Source: a virus. Taken from it: a stretch of 55,840 nt of DNA. Below, in pieces: positions 49,186-55,840 of the stretch; position 1 is the first letter of the stretch; each line of letters starts with the position of its first letter. The position numbers were made by a program, and so were the translations under genes. Location: positions 1-55,840 of the IMG/VR virus record IMGVR_UViG_3300028891_000002; one strand, written 5' to 3'. A model generated the notes under the pieces. It had not been told where the DNA came from and did not search any database. It saw nothing but the letters and a program-made list of their open reading frames with translations.

Positions 49186-49656
49186 TCAGATTCCCAACCT
49201 CTTCTTTAGATGAGAGAGACTGTTCTTACCTATCTTCTTAGATATTAGTTCCTCCTTCTCTACTATTCTCTCCTTTATGTAATCATATTCTGTTTTTCCC
49301 TTCTCATCTGTTCTAAGAGGATGTTCATCTAGACTCTTCCAAGAGTGAGGATTGAGACCAGACTCTACTGTCTTGACAAATAAACAATCAAAAATATATC
49401 CATGTATAAGGTCAAAGGTATCCTTACTCTCCTTATCAGGATAGGGCAATCCTCTAACATTACAGTTAGGACATCTAACTCTGAGAGTGTCTCTATATCC
49501 TCTCTCCCATGTTCTAGCACACTTAGGACAAATAAACATGGGAGCTTTGAATCTGTATCCTAGATACTCTAATCCCTGATAGTAGGCATCTGTTAGCTCT
49601 TGATGTATCACTTCAAAGTCTCTTGTTATTTCCTCTCTTTTCTTCTTTAGAGACAG
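49186..49656 (-). CDS. zinc-ribbon protein, candidate CUG start
   Basis: The conventional start is GTG 49611 (141 residues) but it lacks a ribosome binding site. The frame is open upstream to CTG 49656, which lies 7 bases after GAGGTGA, giving 156 residues (CTG then SLKKKREEITRDFE). The protein has CPKC and CPNC (about residues 40 and 57 of the longer form), a zinc ribbon, then a C-terminal helical segment. It lies between fibre and virion-protein genes. Function unknown. Confidence 0.65.
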   Translation of the reverse strand: MSLKKKREEITRDFEVIHQELTDAYYQGLEYLGYRFKAPMFICPKCARTWERGYRDTLRVRCPNCNVRGLPYPDKESKDTFDLIHGYIFDCLFVKTVESGLNPHSWKSLDEHPLRTDEKGKTEYDYIKERIVEKEELISKKIGKNSLSHLKKRLGI

Positions 49657-49684
49657 TTTGGATTCACCTCTCTCTTAATTAGAT

Positions 49685-50140
49685 CTAGCTTACTGTTATT
49701 TTCCATGTTATCTGTAGACTGTCTCCTGCATCCCAGTCTACATTGATAGCTGAGAATGTCTTTCTACATAGCATGTTTCCACCAGTAGAGGCATCAAATA
49801 CTCCTGACTCTGTTACTGCCTCTGTTCCTGTATATCCTGAGAATGTAGCTTGTAGCTGTGCAGTATCATTTGTAACATTAGTAGTTACTCTAGAACAGGT
49901 AGCAGACTCTCTATGAGTCTCTGTTTCAAGAGCAGTATCTGATGCTGATTCTGCTGTAGTACCTGTACCTATAGCTATATATGTGAAAGCAGTAGTAACA
50001 ACACCATTAATAAGACCAGCTGTCTGTGCTTTTCCTGTATTGGTGATAACATTAGTGATTCTTCTAACATCTTTTATCTTACCATCCTTGTCTAGTAATA
50101 ATATCTCTATTTCTCCTCTTAAACCTAGTTTCTCTTTCAT
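49685..50140 (-). CDS. virion structural protein, beta-rich (putative decoration protein)
   Basis: A 151-residue protein: IEILLLDKDGKIKDVRRITN, then AFTYIAIGTGTTAES and LETETHRESATCSR, then TESGVFDASTGG. The order (dGxI..N.I.n.G, IAIGTGTT, L..E..R) occurs in phage structural proteins encoded near the portal. It has its own TATA-like element upstream. It is rich in Thr and Ala, consistent with an exposed virion protein. Confidence 0.6.
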   Translation of the reverse strand: MKEKLGLRGEIEILLLDKDGKIKDVRRITNVITNTGKAQTAGLINGVVTTAFTYIAIGTGTTAESASDTALETETHRESATCSRVTTNVTNDTAQLQATFSGYTGTEAVTESGVFDASTGGNMLCRKTFSAINVDWDAGDSLQITWKITVS

Positions 50141-50175
50141 ATTATATTCTCACCTATAAGATAAAGAAGTAGAGG

Positions 50176-50186
50176 TAGATAAAAAG
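50176..50186 (-). promoter_or_regulatory. TATA-box candidate before virion protein gene
   Basis: Minus-strand ACTTTTTATCTACC lies between the portal stop and an AGGTGAGA ribosome binding site, at the right distance for a start near 50156. Confidence 0.35.
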
Positions 50187-50193
50187 TCTATCT

Positions 50194-51429
50194 TTATTGA
50201 GTGATATCTTCTTTTTGTATCTCTATCTCCTTCTCTGGTAATCCTTCTTCCTTTCTTAGATAGTTTTCTAGTGTCTTGTCATGCTGTATTAGTCCTGCTC
50301 TAGCTAGTACTCCTATTCTTCTAGCTCTAGATAATAGAGACTGAGATGAGTATGATCTCCATACTATATCTGGTATAGTCTTAAGATTCTTGATACTCTT
50401 GAATCTCTTGAATATCTGTTCTTTGATTATACTGGATAGCTTCTCCTGATATGATGCTATCTGCTTTCTGAAGTCTTCTTCTCTTATATCTAGATCGGAC
50501 TCTCTACCTGATACTAATAGTCCTTTAGGTATACCTAGACCTGCACATATCATGTTTACAAAGTGATCTAGCTCTTTATCTATCTGAAAATCTGATCCCT
50601 CTAGTCTCTCTATTTTGAAATAGTATGGGAAGACAAAGGCAGACTTCTGATGTGCCTTATTGAGATCCATAGCTAGTTTCTCCATTACCTCTGCTGGAGC
50701 TTCAGGATGCTTGTCATCACCAACATAGCCTATATAGATAGGGAAACCTGATCTGAACTTAGCTTCTCCATAGGATTCCTCTAGATTCAGCTTTATGATG
50801 ACAGATTTATAGATAGGTTCTAGAGGAGATATACCATTGAGATCATCTCCTAGAGTGAAGAACTTGACATGTACTACTCTGTCTCTAGGTAGTTCTTTAG
50901 TTTCTCCTACCTTATTGATGAATATATATCCCTCTGGTTCTCCATATTCATCTAGTACTATGTCTCCTGTTATATTGTTCTCTCTTTTGAAGTCTATCTT
51001 AGCTGGATCTATAGGGATAAACTTGACTATATCATCTCCTGTCTTGTTATATACTATTTCTAGATAACCGTTACCTGTTACTAGGGCATCTGTTACTGCT
51101 GACTCTAGTGCTTGTCTAAGATTGGTTCTAACTATGAAGTCTTCCCATATCTGTCTCTCTTCTTCACTAATATCTTGAGGATAAGATAAGAAGAATGGAG
51201 ATAGTATCTGTCTCTTTAATAGATTTACACCAGAGAAGACTAGAGGTTCTAGTCTATATAGCTTCTCTAGATTCTCTATTAGAGTAGTATTCTTCTGGAA
51301 TCTCTCTTTAGGTTTAGTGAGTATCTCTTTAGGAGTATCCTTACTTAGAAGTTCTACCAGTATATTCTTACCTGAGTTTCTATCTAGAGAATAATAGTCT
51401 TGTATCTTCTTCTTTCTACCAAATATCAT
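50194..51429 (-). CDS. portal protein
   Basis: A 411-residue protein. Segments SGVNLLKRQILSPFFL, ALVTGNGYLEIVYN, FIPIDPAKIDF, LPRDRVVHVKFF, GISPLEPIYK and ICAGLGIPKGLLVSG are typical of phage portal proteins. The portal is the dodecameric ring through which DNA is packaged. It follows the terminase gene with a 5-base gap and precedes virion protein genes. Confidence 0.9.
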   Translation of the reverse strand: MIFGRKKKIQDYYSLDRNSGKNILVELLSKDTPKEILTKPKERFQKNTTLIENLEKLYRLEPLVFSGVNLLKRQILSPFFLSYPQDISEEERQIWEDFIVRTNLRQALESAVTDALVTGNGYLEIVYNKTGDDIVKFIPIDPAKIDFKRENNITGDIVLDEYGEPEGYIFINKVGETKELPRDRVVHVKFFTLGDDLNGISPLEPIYKSVIIKLNLEESYGEAKFRSGFPIYIGYVGDDKHPEAPAEVMEKLAMDLNKAHQKSAFVFPYYFKIERLEGSDFQIDKELDHFVNMICAGLGIPKGLLVSGRESDLDIREEDFRKQIASYQEKLSSIIKEQIFKRFKSIKNLKTIPDIVWRSYSSQSLLSRARRIGVLARAGLIQHDKTLENYLRKEEGLPEKEIEIQKEDITQ

Positions 51430-51434
51430 TATTC

Positions 51435-53699
51435 TTACTCCTCTATATTATATTGTCTTGGAAGTGATATATATGTCCATGTACTAGGAGATGAGGAGAT
51501 CTCTCTGTCTCTGATTGCTCTACAAGCTAACATGAGAGAATCTACATAGTCATCATTTCTCTTGCTATCATAAGTGTAGGTTCTCATCTGATTAAGTAAC
51601 TCTACAAAGTCCTCTGGTATTCTTAGTCTCTCTCTTTCCACTAGGAATCTAAGATTTCCTATCATGTGATCTTTCTCATTTCTGAATGCTACTTCCTCTA
51701 CATATACTCCCTTCTTTAGAGCTATATCTCTTAGTCTCTGATTACTATCTATATGAGATCTATCTACAAATATCTTCTTGATAGGATATTCTTCTAAGAG
51801 TTGAGCTATTCTCTTAAGGAGATCATCAAACTTGGTTTGAGAGTGTCCCTCTGTATGGAGAACATTAACATACTCTCCTTCTATCTGGACTACAGTAAAT
51901 ACTGTAGGGTGCATATTGTGTATAAGAAATGGTTTACCATTCAATCTAGCTAATATGATCTTGTTGGGGACTTCAACTGATGCTAGAGATATCTTCTCTA
52001 TAGAGTACTGGAAGTCTTTTCTTCTTACATGTTTTCTAGGTATTATGAAGTCTACTACATATTGAGAGTTACGATCAGGTCTCTTCTTTATCCATGCACA
52101 GAATCCACATTTTAAAGCTATCTCCTGTACATCATCTGCTAGTCTCTGAGAGCTAGTATAGAATCTCCATACCTTACTTTTAACCTTGTTTTTACACTTC
52201 CATCTCCACTCAGATCCATTTCCTTTGAGGAGACCATCTAAGAGTAGTCTCAATTTATCAGGAGATAGATCCTTAAGTTCAGTTGGTATATATCTCTCTT
52301 CTCTATATCCCAATCTCTTAAGATATTTAGCAAGTCTTCTATCATAGATGATGAATCTATTATCCTTATACCAATGTTTAGAGAACTGAGTAATGAGATC
52401 TCTAAGTTCAGAATAAAATCTAGACTTTGGAGTTTGAAATATAATGATCTTTCCTATAGAAGTATCCTCTACATATCCCTCTGCTATAAACCATCCTATC
52501 AGTCTTAGTGTCTTATCATCAAATGGACTTTCTCTCTTACTCCTATAGAGTCCTGTTCTTGGAATGTAATGATGTCCTATCTCAAATGGTCGTAGAAACT
52601 GATACTCCTTCTTTTCATTTACTAGACAGAGCTTGTGGTTAGGTGTCATCCTGATCTCTATATTCTTCTTGGCTAGACTACAGATCTCTACTCTTCTCTC
52701 TGGTTCTATCTGAACTGTCTGAACAGGTTGGAATTCCAAGTAGCCAGTAGATTCATCAAATGTTAAGATTTCCTCTCCTCTGGATATCTTCTTGAGAGAC
52801 TTCCATCCATCTCTGGTTAAGACTTCTGTGGAACTATCTAAACAGAACCCCCAGTCAACCCCTAGATAACATGGTTCAGGGGACACTATTGGTCTACCTC
52901 TAATTCTACATTCTCTCAGCTCCTTTTCTGGAAATACTCTTCCTAAGAGAGGAGAGGGTTCTCCTAGATAGTTTATTCTGAATGTAGCTTCATCTAGAGT
53001 GTTTCTAGCTCTCTCTATACTTTCTTTGTCTATCCAGTTACAGTCCTCTGCTCTCCAGTATGGATATTTCTTGAATCCCCATCTATCACTAGATTCTGAT
53101 ATTTCTACAAAGAGAGATAGATAATCATAGGGAGTGGATGCTAGTATCACTCTAGAGTACTTCTCTGTCTCTACTATAGGTAATGCTTGTTTCAATAGAT
53201 TATCATCTACATTACCTGCCTCATCTACTATCAACAGATTAACATGAGATCCCAGTACCTGTGTCTCACTATGAGCTATTATTCTTAGTTCTGATCCATC
53301 TTTAAACTTGGTTCTAGTCTTGAGAGGATCTCCATCTATCTCTTCTCTTATCCATCTGTTTCTCTGATATGCTTCTAGACAGTATTCATATAGATATCTA
53401 GACTGTTCAAATCCTCCTGATAATACCAGTACTTTGAAAGGCATTCTTAGATGTTTAGATAATACTAGAGGATACCATAGAGCTACACTAGCTAGACACT
53501 TAGTCTTACCTGTACCTCTAGCTGAACACAGAAGCATTCTATCTATATCTAGATTGGAGATGTCATCTAGGAACTGTCTCTGCTTATCAGAAGGAGTAAG
53601 ATTGAATATATCTTGGAAGAAGAGAGATGGTCTCCTGTACCATAGAGATAGCTTTAAAGCCATGTAGAGAGGATCTTGATATTTATCTCTATGTTCCAA
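51435..53699 (-). CDS. terL: terminase large subunit with intein
   Basis: A 754-residue precursor, about 444 without the intein. ATPase domain: SARGTGKT (residues 59-66) and Walker B LLIVDEAG near 150, then a coupling motif ASTP. The RNase H-like nuclease has Asp282 (GVDWG), Asp in KIFVDRSHID and Asp in RNDDYVDSLML. An intein splits it directly after the first catalytic strand. The +1 residue is Met, so normal splicing is doubtful. It packages viral DNA into proheads and makes the terminal cuts. Confidence 0.92.
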   Translation of the reverse strand: MEHRDKYQDPLYMALKLSLWYRRPSLFFQDIFNLTPSDKQRQFLDDISNLDIDRMLLCSARGTGKTKCLASVALWYPLVLSKHLRMPFKVLVLSGGFEQSRYLYEYCLEAYQRNRWIREEIDGDPLKTRTKFKDGSELRIIAHSETQVLGSHVNLLIVDEAGNVDDNLLKQALPIVETEKYSRVILASTPYDYLSLFVEISESSDRWGFKKYPYWRAEDCNWIDKESIERARNTLDEATFRINYLGEPSPLLGRVFPEKELRECRIRGRPIVSPEPCYLGVDWGFCLDSSTEVLTRDGWKSLKKISRGEEILTFDESTGYLEFQPVQTVQIEPERRVEICSLAKKNIEIRMTPNHKLCLVNEKKEYQFLRPFEIGHHYIPRTGLYRSKRESPFDDKTLRLIGWFIAEGYVEDTSIGKIIIFQTPKSRFYSELRDLITQFSKHWYKDNRFIIYDRRLAKYLKRLGYREERYIPTELKDLSPDKLRLLLDGLLKGNGSEWRWKCKNKVKSKVWRFYTSSQRLADDVQEIALKCGFCAWIKKRPDRNSQYVVDFIIPRKHVRRKDFQYSIEKISLASVEVPNKIILARLNGKPFLIHNMHPTVFTVVQIEGEYVNVLHTEGHSQTKFDDLLKRIAQLLEEYPIKKIFVDRSHIDSNQRLRDIALKKGVYVEEVAFRNEKDHMIGNLRFLVERERLRIPEDFVELLNQMRTYTYDSKRNDDYVDSLMLACRAIRDREISSSPSTWTYISLPRQYNIEE
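51915..52844 (-). other. intein in terminase, Met at +1
   Basis: A 310-residue intein (precursor residues 286-595). It begins with Cys in CLDSSTEVLTRDGW, has block B MTPNHKLCL, and ends FLIHN. The next residue is Met, not Cys, Ser or Thr. LAGLIDADG motif 1 (LIGWFIAEG) is intact but motif 2 reads LLDGLLKGNG, with Asn in place of the catalytic Asp, so the endonuclease is probably inactive. Confidence 0.88.
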
Positions 53700-54243
53700 T
53701 TATCATTCTCCTCTCTAGATGTGTGAGTAGTTTCTCCATCTGATCGGGAGATAGATCTAGCTCCTTTATTAGATCCATTAGAGTCTTAACCATATCTCTG
53801 AAGGTAGATTTAGGTCTTGTAGGTATCTTGGAGTATAGTCTCTCCTGTGCCTCTAGTGTAAGTCTAGCCTCTGATAGCAATCCTCTAATTGCATTTGCTG
53901 TTCTAACATCTAGAGGTTTAGTCTCTATTATCTTCTTTGTCATTGATCTAATTATCTCTAGATTTTTCTTTATCTCTCTTAGTATAGCCTCTATCTCTTC
54001 ACTCTCCTTCTCTACTCTTCTTCTAGTTTGTGCCTCTACTAGCTGATCATAGTATGCTCTACAATGTTTGGAGAAGTGTGATTGGAATGACCAGTAGGAT
54101 ATATCTTCATTGAGTGTTCTAGCTAACTCCTCTAGCTTATCATAGGAGTATCCTTCCTCAAATCTCTTCTTCTCATAGAGAGGTCTATTCTTACTCTTAC
54201 AGACCTTACATCTAGGTTCAAAATAGCTGGTCATATATCTCAA
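53689..54243 (-). CDS. terminase small subunit (putative)
   Basis: A 184-residue protein. The N-terminus has a CKVCKS zinc site followed by a helix-turn-helix-like region (YDKLEELARTLNEDISYWSFQSHFSKH). The rest is a coiled coil and helices (EEIEAILREIKKNLEII). Position directly upstream of terL with an 11-base overlap, plus DNA-binding and oligomerisation parts, support a DNA-recognition subunit. Confidence 0.7.
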   Translation of the reverse strand: MRYMTSYFEPRCKVCKSKNRPLYEKKRFEEGYSYDKLEELARTLNEDISYWSFQSHFSKHCRAYYDQLVEAQTRRRVEKESEEIEAILREIKKNLEIIRSMTKKIIETKPLDVRTANAIRGLLSEARLTLEAQERLYSKIPTRPKSTFRDMVKTLMDLIKELDLSPDQMEKLLTHLERRMIIGT

Positions 54244-55328
54244 TACACCTTTGGTTCTCTTATTATATATTTAGCTGTTTCTCCATTATAGTCTTCTATT
54301 ATTATCCATCCTAGTTGAGGTGTTAGTCCCTTCCATATAAGATATGAGTTCTCTCTTTGTAGAGTACCTGACTGTACTATATAGTGTCCTTTACCTTTAG
54401 AGAAGACTGATAATACATGGAGATGTCCTAATACTAGAAAGTCTGGTTTCTCTAGTAGAGAATCCCATAGTCTCTCTGGTTTGTATGATCTAGCATATCC
54501 TGCTCCTCCACTACCATGAGTCATAACTAGACTCCAGTCTTTCTCTAGTCTCAGTTTTGCTACTGCTCCATAGTAGTATGCTGTATCTACTCTCTGAGCT
54601 ACTACTCTCAATGCATCTAGACCTACATCTATACTTCCCTTAAGATGTTCCTCATGTCCTCCTATGGTCATATGGAATCTAGTCTTCTCAGGAAAGGAGT
54701 GGAGTATATCTACTAGAGTATCCATCTGTCTCTGTATGTCTGGTTCAACTAGATCTACTAGCTCTCTCTTGTGTACTCCTCTCCCTTGAAGTAGATCTCC
54801 TGCCATAACTAGATCTTTTACATTATATTCTTCTACATCCTTCTGTAGTTCCTTCATAAGGAGAGGAGAGTATCCTACTGATCCTACATGCCAGTCAGAT
54901 GAACAGATGAAGGGTATCCTGATCTGACCTAGAGTTCTATATAGAGATGAGAGATTTCTATCTCCAAATCTAACTAGAGTATAGTATTTCTTCTTACCTG
55001 AAGGTATCTCCTTTATATCATATCCCTGTCTCCTGAGAATGGAGATATAGTATGAGAGATCCTCTAGCTCAAGAGGAGAGTCCAGATCAGCATTCATGAA
55101 AGATAGAAGATCACTAGCCTCTATAGGGAAAGAGGACTCTCTAAGAGTCTCCAATATATAATCTTCAGGAGAGACTCTAATATCTGACTGCTTCTTCTTT
55201 AGAGAATAGATCTTGTATCTAACAGAGCTAAGAGATCTATGAGGAAAGTGTTTAGCAATCTCTATCTCAGGAATGTTCTCTTTCATAAGCCTCTTGAGAA
55301 GAGAGATCTCCTCAGGTGTCCAGTTCAA
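54240..55328 (-). CDS. HTH-containing metallophosphoesterase
   Basis: About 362 residues. The N-terminus NWTPEEISLLKRLMKENIPE with a following RSLSSVRYKIYSLKKK is a SANT/HTH-like DNA-binding domain, then a winged-helix-like segment (ETLRESSFPIEASDLL). The C-terminal calcineurin-like phosphoesterase has SDWHVGS, AGDLLQG, GGHEEH (usual GNHE), THG and GHLH. It may be a DNA nuclease or phosphatase linked to packaging. Earlier ATGs at 55412 and 55442 are rejected because the TATA box (55369-55376) lies downstream of them; TTG 55328 fits. Confidence 0.75.
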   Translation of the reverse strand: MNWTPEEISLLKRLMKENIPEIEIAKHFPHRSLSSVRYKIYSLKKKQSDIRVSPEDYILETLRESSFPIEASDLLSFMNADLDSPLELEDLSYYISILRRQGYDIKEIPSGKKKYYTLVRFGDRNLSSLYRTLGQIRIPFICSSDWHVGSVGYSPLLMKELQKDVEEYNVKDLVMAGDLLQGRGVHKRELVDLVEPDIQRQMDTLVDILHSFPEKTRFHMTIGGHEEHLKGSIDVGLDALRVVAQRVDTAYYYGAVAKLRLEKDWSLVMTHGSGGAGYARSYKPERLWDSLLEKPDFLVLGHLHVLSVFSKGKGHYIVQSGTLQRENSYLIWKGLTPQLGWIIIEDYNGETAKYIIREPKVY

Positions 55329-55368
55329 GATACAAATAGCACCAAGAGAAAAAAAGAGAAGTAACCAT

Positions 55369-55376
55369 TTATATAA
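55369..55376 (-). promoter_or_regulatory. TATA box of terminase operon
   Basis: TTATATAA lies 41 bases before the TTG start and predicts initiation near 55345, giving a short leader. A palindrome overlaps the region immediately upstream, where the BRE and TFB would bind. Confidence 0.6.
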
Positions 55377-55380
55377 GTTG

Positions 55381-55397
55381 TGGGACACCGTGTCCCA
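55381..55397. promoter_or_regulatory. perfect palindrome TGGGACAC-C-GTGTCCCA
   Basis: An 8+1+8 palindrome centred 17 bases upstream of the centre of the terminase operon TATA box. The same site, with one mismatch, covers the ParB-like gene start (19195-19211). A repressor or ParB bound here would block transcription factor binding. Confidence 0.65.
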
Positions 55398-55442
55398 TCC
55401 TAAGATCTTCATCTCAAAAAAATAAGAGAATAACAGATACAA

Positions 55443-55545
55443 GAATAAACAGATAACAGATATTAGAGTAAAAGAATAAGAAGAGAAAAGATAGATATCA
55501 GAATAAAAGATATTAAGATATCAGAATAGTAGTCAACCTATTGCT
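55443..55545. repeat. AT-rich degenerate direct repeats
   Basis: No gene is seen. Imperfect copies of AGAATAA-CAGATA and GATATCAGAATA recur through this stretch. It lies just upstream of the terminase operon, where packaging sites or an origin are often found. Low-complexity spacer is an alternative. Confidence 0.4.
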
Positions 55546-55639
55546 AGTGATGTTTTTGATATTATATTTTGAATTTTATTTTCTAGATATTAGATACTCT
55601 CTAGTTAGATATTCTAGACTAGTTTAGGCTACTATACTA

Positions 55640-55724
55640 ATGTAACATGATGTTACATGAGAAAACAAAACAGTAAAGATGTAACATGATATTACACTCA
55701 AGAATAATGTAACATGATGTTACA
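55640..55724. promoter_or_regulatory. cluster of three TGTAACAT palindromes
   Basis: Sites lie at 55640-55658 (perfect 9+1+9), 55680-55696 (one mismatch) and 55708-55724 (perfect 8+1+8), with centres 39 and 28 bases apart. All share TGTAACAT-G-ATGTTACA. A TATA-like CTATATAATA lies at about 55729-55738. This is either a multi-site operator or an iteron-type origin. Confidence 0.7.
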
Positions 55725-55840
55725 CTCCCTATATAATAAGAAACACTATTGCCAAAACCTGACATGAGCATTTAAACAACCAATCCCTTATAAGCAAGTC
55801 CTTTAACACAAAACTGTTAAAAGACTAGATAGATATACTC
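55725..55840. other. right-end non-coding region
   Basis: No gene is supported. It holds a TATA-like element (about 55729-55738) and a 7-base hairpin (TTTAACA at 55802-55808 with TGTTAAA at 55815-55821). Its base pattern differs from the CTAG-rich backbone. The sequence is cut by the window end. Confidence 0.4.

Noticed and set aside
55637-55771. Minus-strand 44-codon frame across the three palindromes
   Set aside because: It is made largely of the repeated palindrome sequence, has no ribosome binding site and shows no backbone codon pattern; the regulatory reading is simpler.
80-55840. Terminal redundancy or circular overlap of contig ends
   Set aside because: The first bases after the adapter and the last bases were compared by eye and share no visible overlap, so circularity cannot be claimed.
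1-55840. tRNA genes, CRISPR arrays, integrase or transposase
   Set aside because: No cloverleaf-like GC-rich segments, regularly spaced repeats or recombinase motifs were found on either strand by reading.

Overview
The window looks like most of the genome of a tailed double-stranded DNA virus (class Caudoviricetes, siphovirus-like because no tail sheath is visible) that infects an archaeon, probably a thermophile. The archaeal assignment rests on several signs: an XPF-type nuclease without a helicase domain, a RadA-like recombinase, a DHH (RecJ/GAN-type) nuclease, a HerA-like ATPase, a PC4-like ssDNA-binding protein, TATA-box promoters with short leaders, and strong use of AGA, ATA and CTA codons. 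Many genes carry GAGGTGAT-type ribosome binding sites. The exact host cannot be read from the sequence. The first 79 bases are not biological: they are an Illumina Nextera i5 adapter left on the contig.

Layout. (1) 244-5953, plus strand: a short first unit (unknown protein and PC4-like protein), then a tight operon with a MoxR/CobS-like AAA+ ATPase, a CobT-like protein carrying HExxH and VWA domains, small zinc and coiled-coil proteins, and a HerA-like ATPase. (2) 5913-20217, minus strand: replication, repair and nucleotide/polyamine metabolism. This holds XPF, PadR-like regulator, deoxyribosyltransferase-like protein, ThyX, RadA-like, Vsr-like nuclease, DHH nuclease, AdoMet/arginine decarboxylase, glycosyltransferase, RNase H, AEP primase-like protein, family B DNA polymerase, ParB-like protein and an OB-fold-like protein, with many tiny zinc-ribbon proteins between them. 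No replicative helicase was recognised. (3) 20353-21961, minus strand: two small membrane proteins and a coiled-coil transglutaminase-like cysteine peptidase, a plausible lysis/egress cassette. (4) 22012-34750, minus strand: tail and head genes (tail hub with LamG domains, distal tail protein, tape measure, frameshifted tail chaperones, tail tube, neck proteins, HK97-fold capsid, XkdF-like protease). (5) 34796-42519, minus strand: a DNA end-processing pair inside the head operon, namely a protein with LigD-type 3'-phosphoesterase domains and a 1522-residue MBL / nucleotidyltransferase / ATP-dependent DNA ligase protein. Each is interrupted by an intein. (6) 42568-46552: glycan genes (GDP-mannose epimerase-like on the plus strand; pyruvyltransferase and a GT2-GT9 fusion on the minus strand). 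(7) 46549-55328, minus strand: fibre-like proteins, portal, terminase large subunit with an intein, terminase small subunit, and a DNA-binding metallophosphoesterase. (8) 55443-55840: non-coding, AT-rich, with three palindromic operator-like sites.

The most unusual content is the viral end-joining-like cassette (34796-42519) and the MoxR-VWA-HerA operon. Also notable are three inteins placed in catalytic motifs, one of them (terminase) with Met instead of Cys/Ser/Thr at +1. A U UUU UUA slippery site joins the two tail chaperone frames, candidate AUA and CUG start codons follow strong ribosome binding sites, and a family of palindromes sits at promoters. The backbone is rich in CTAG, while the LamG segments examined are nearly free of it, which suggests recent domain acquisition.

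Starts were chosen from ribosome binding sites where these were clear. All functional calls are from reading motifs by eye; no database search was run.
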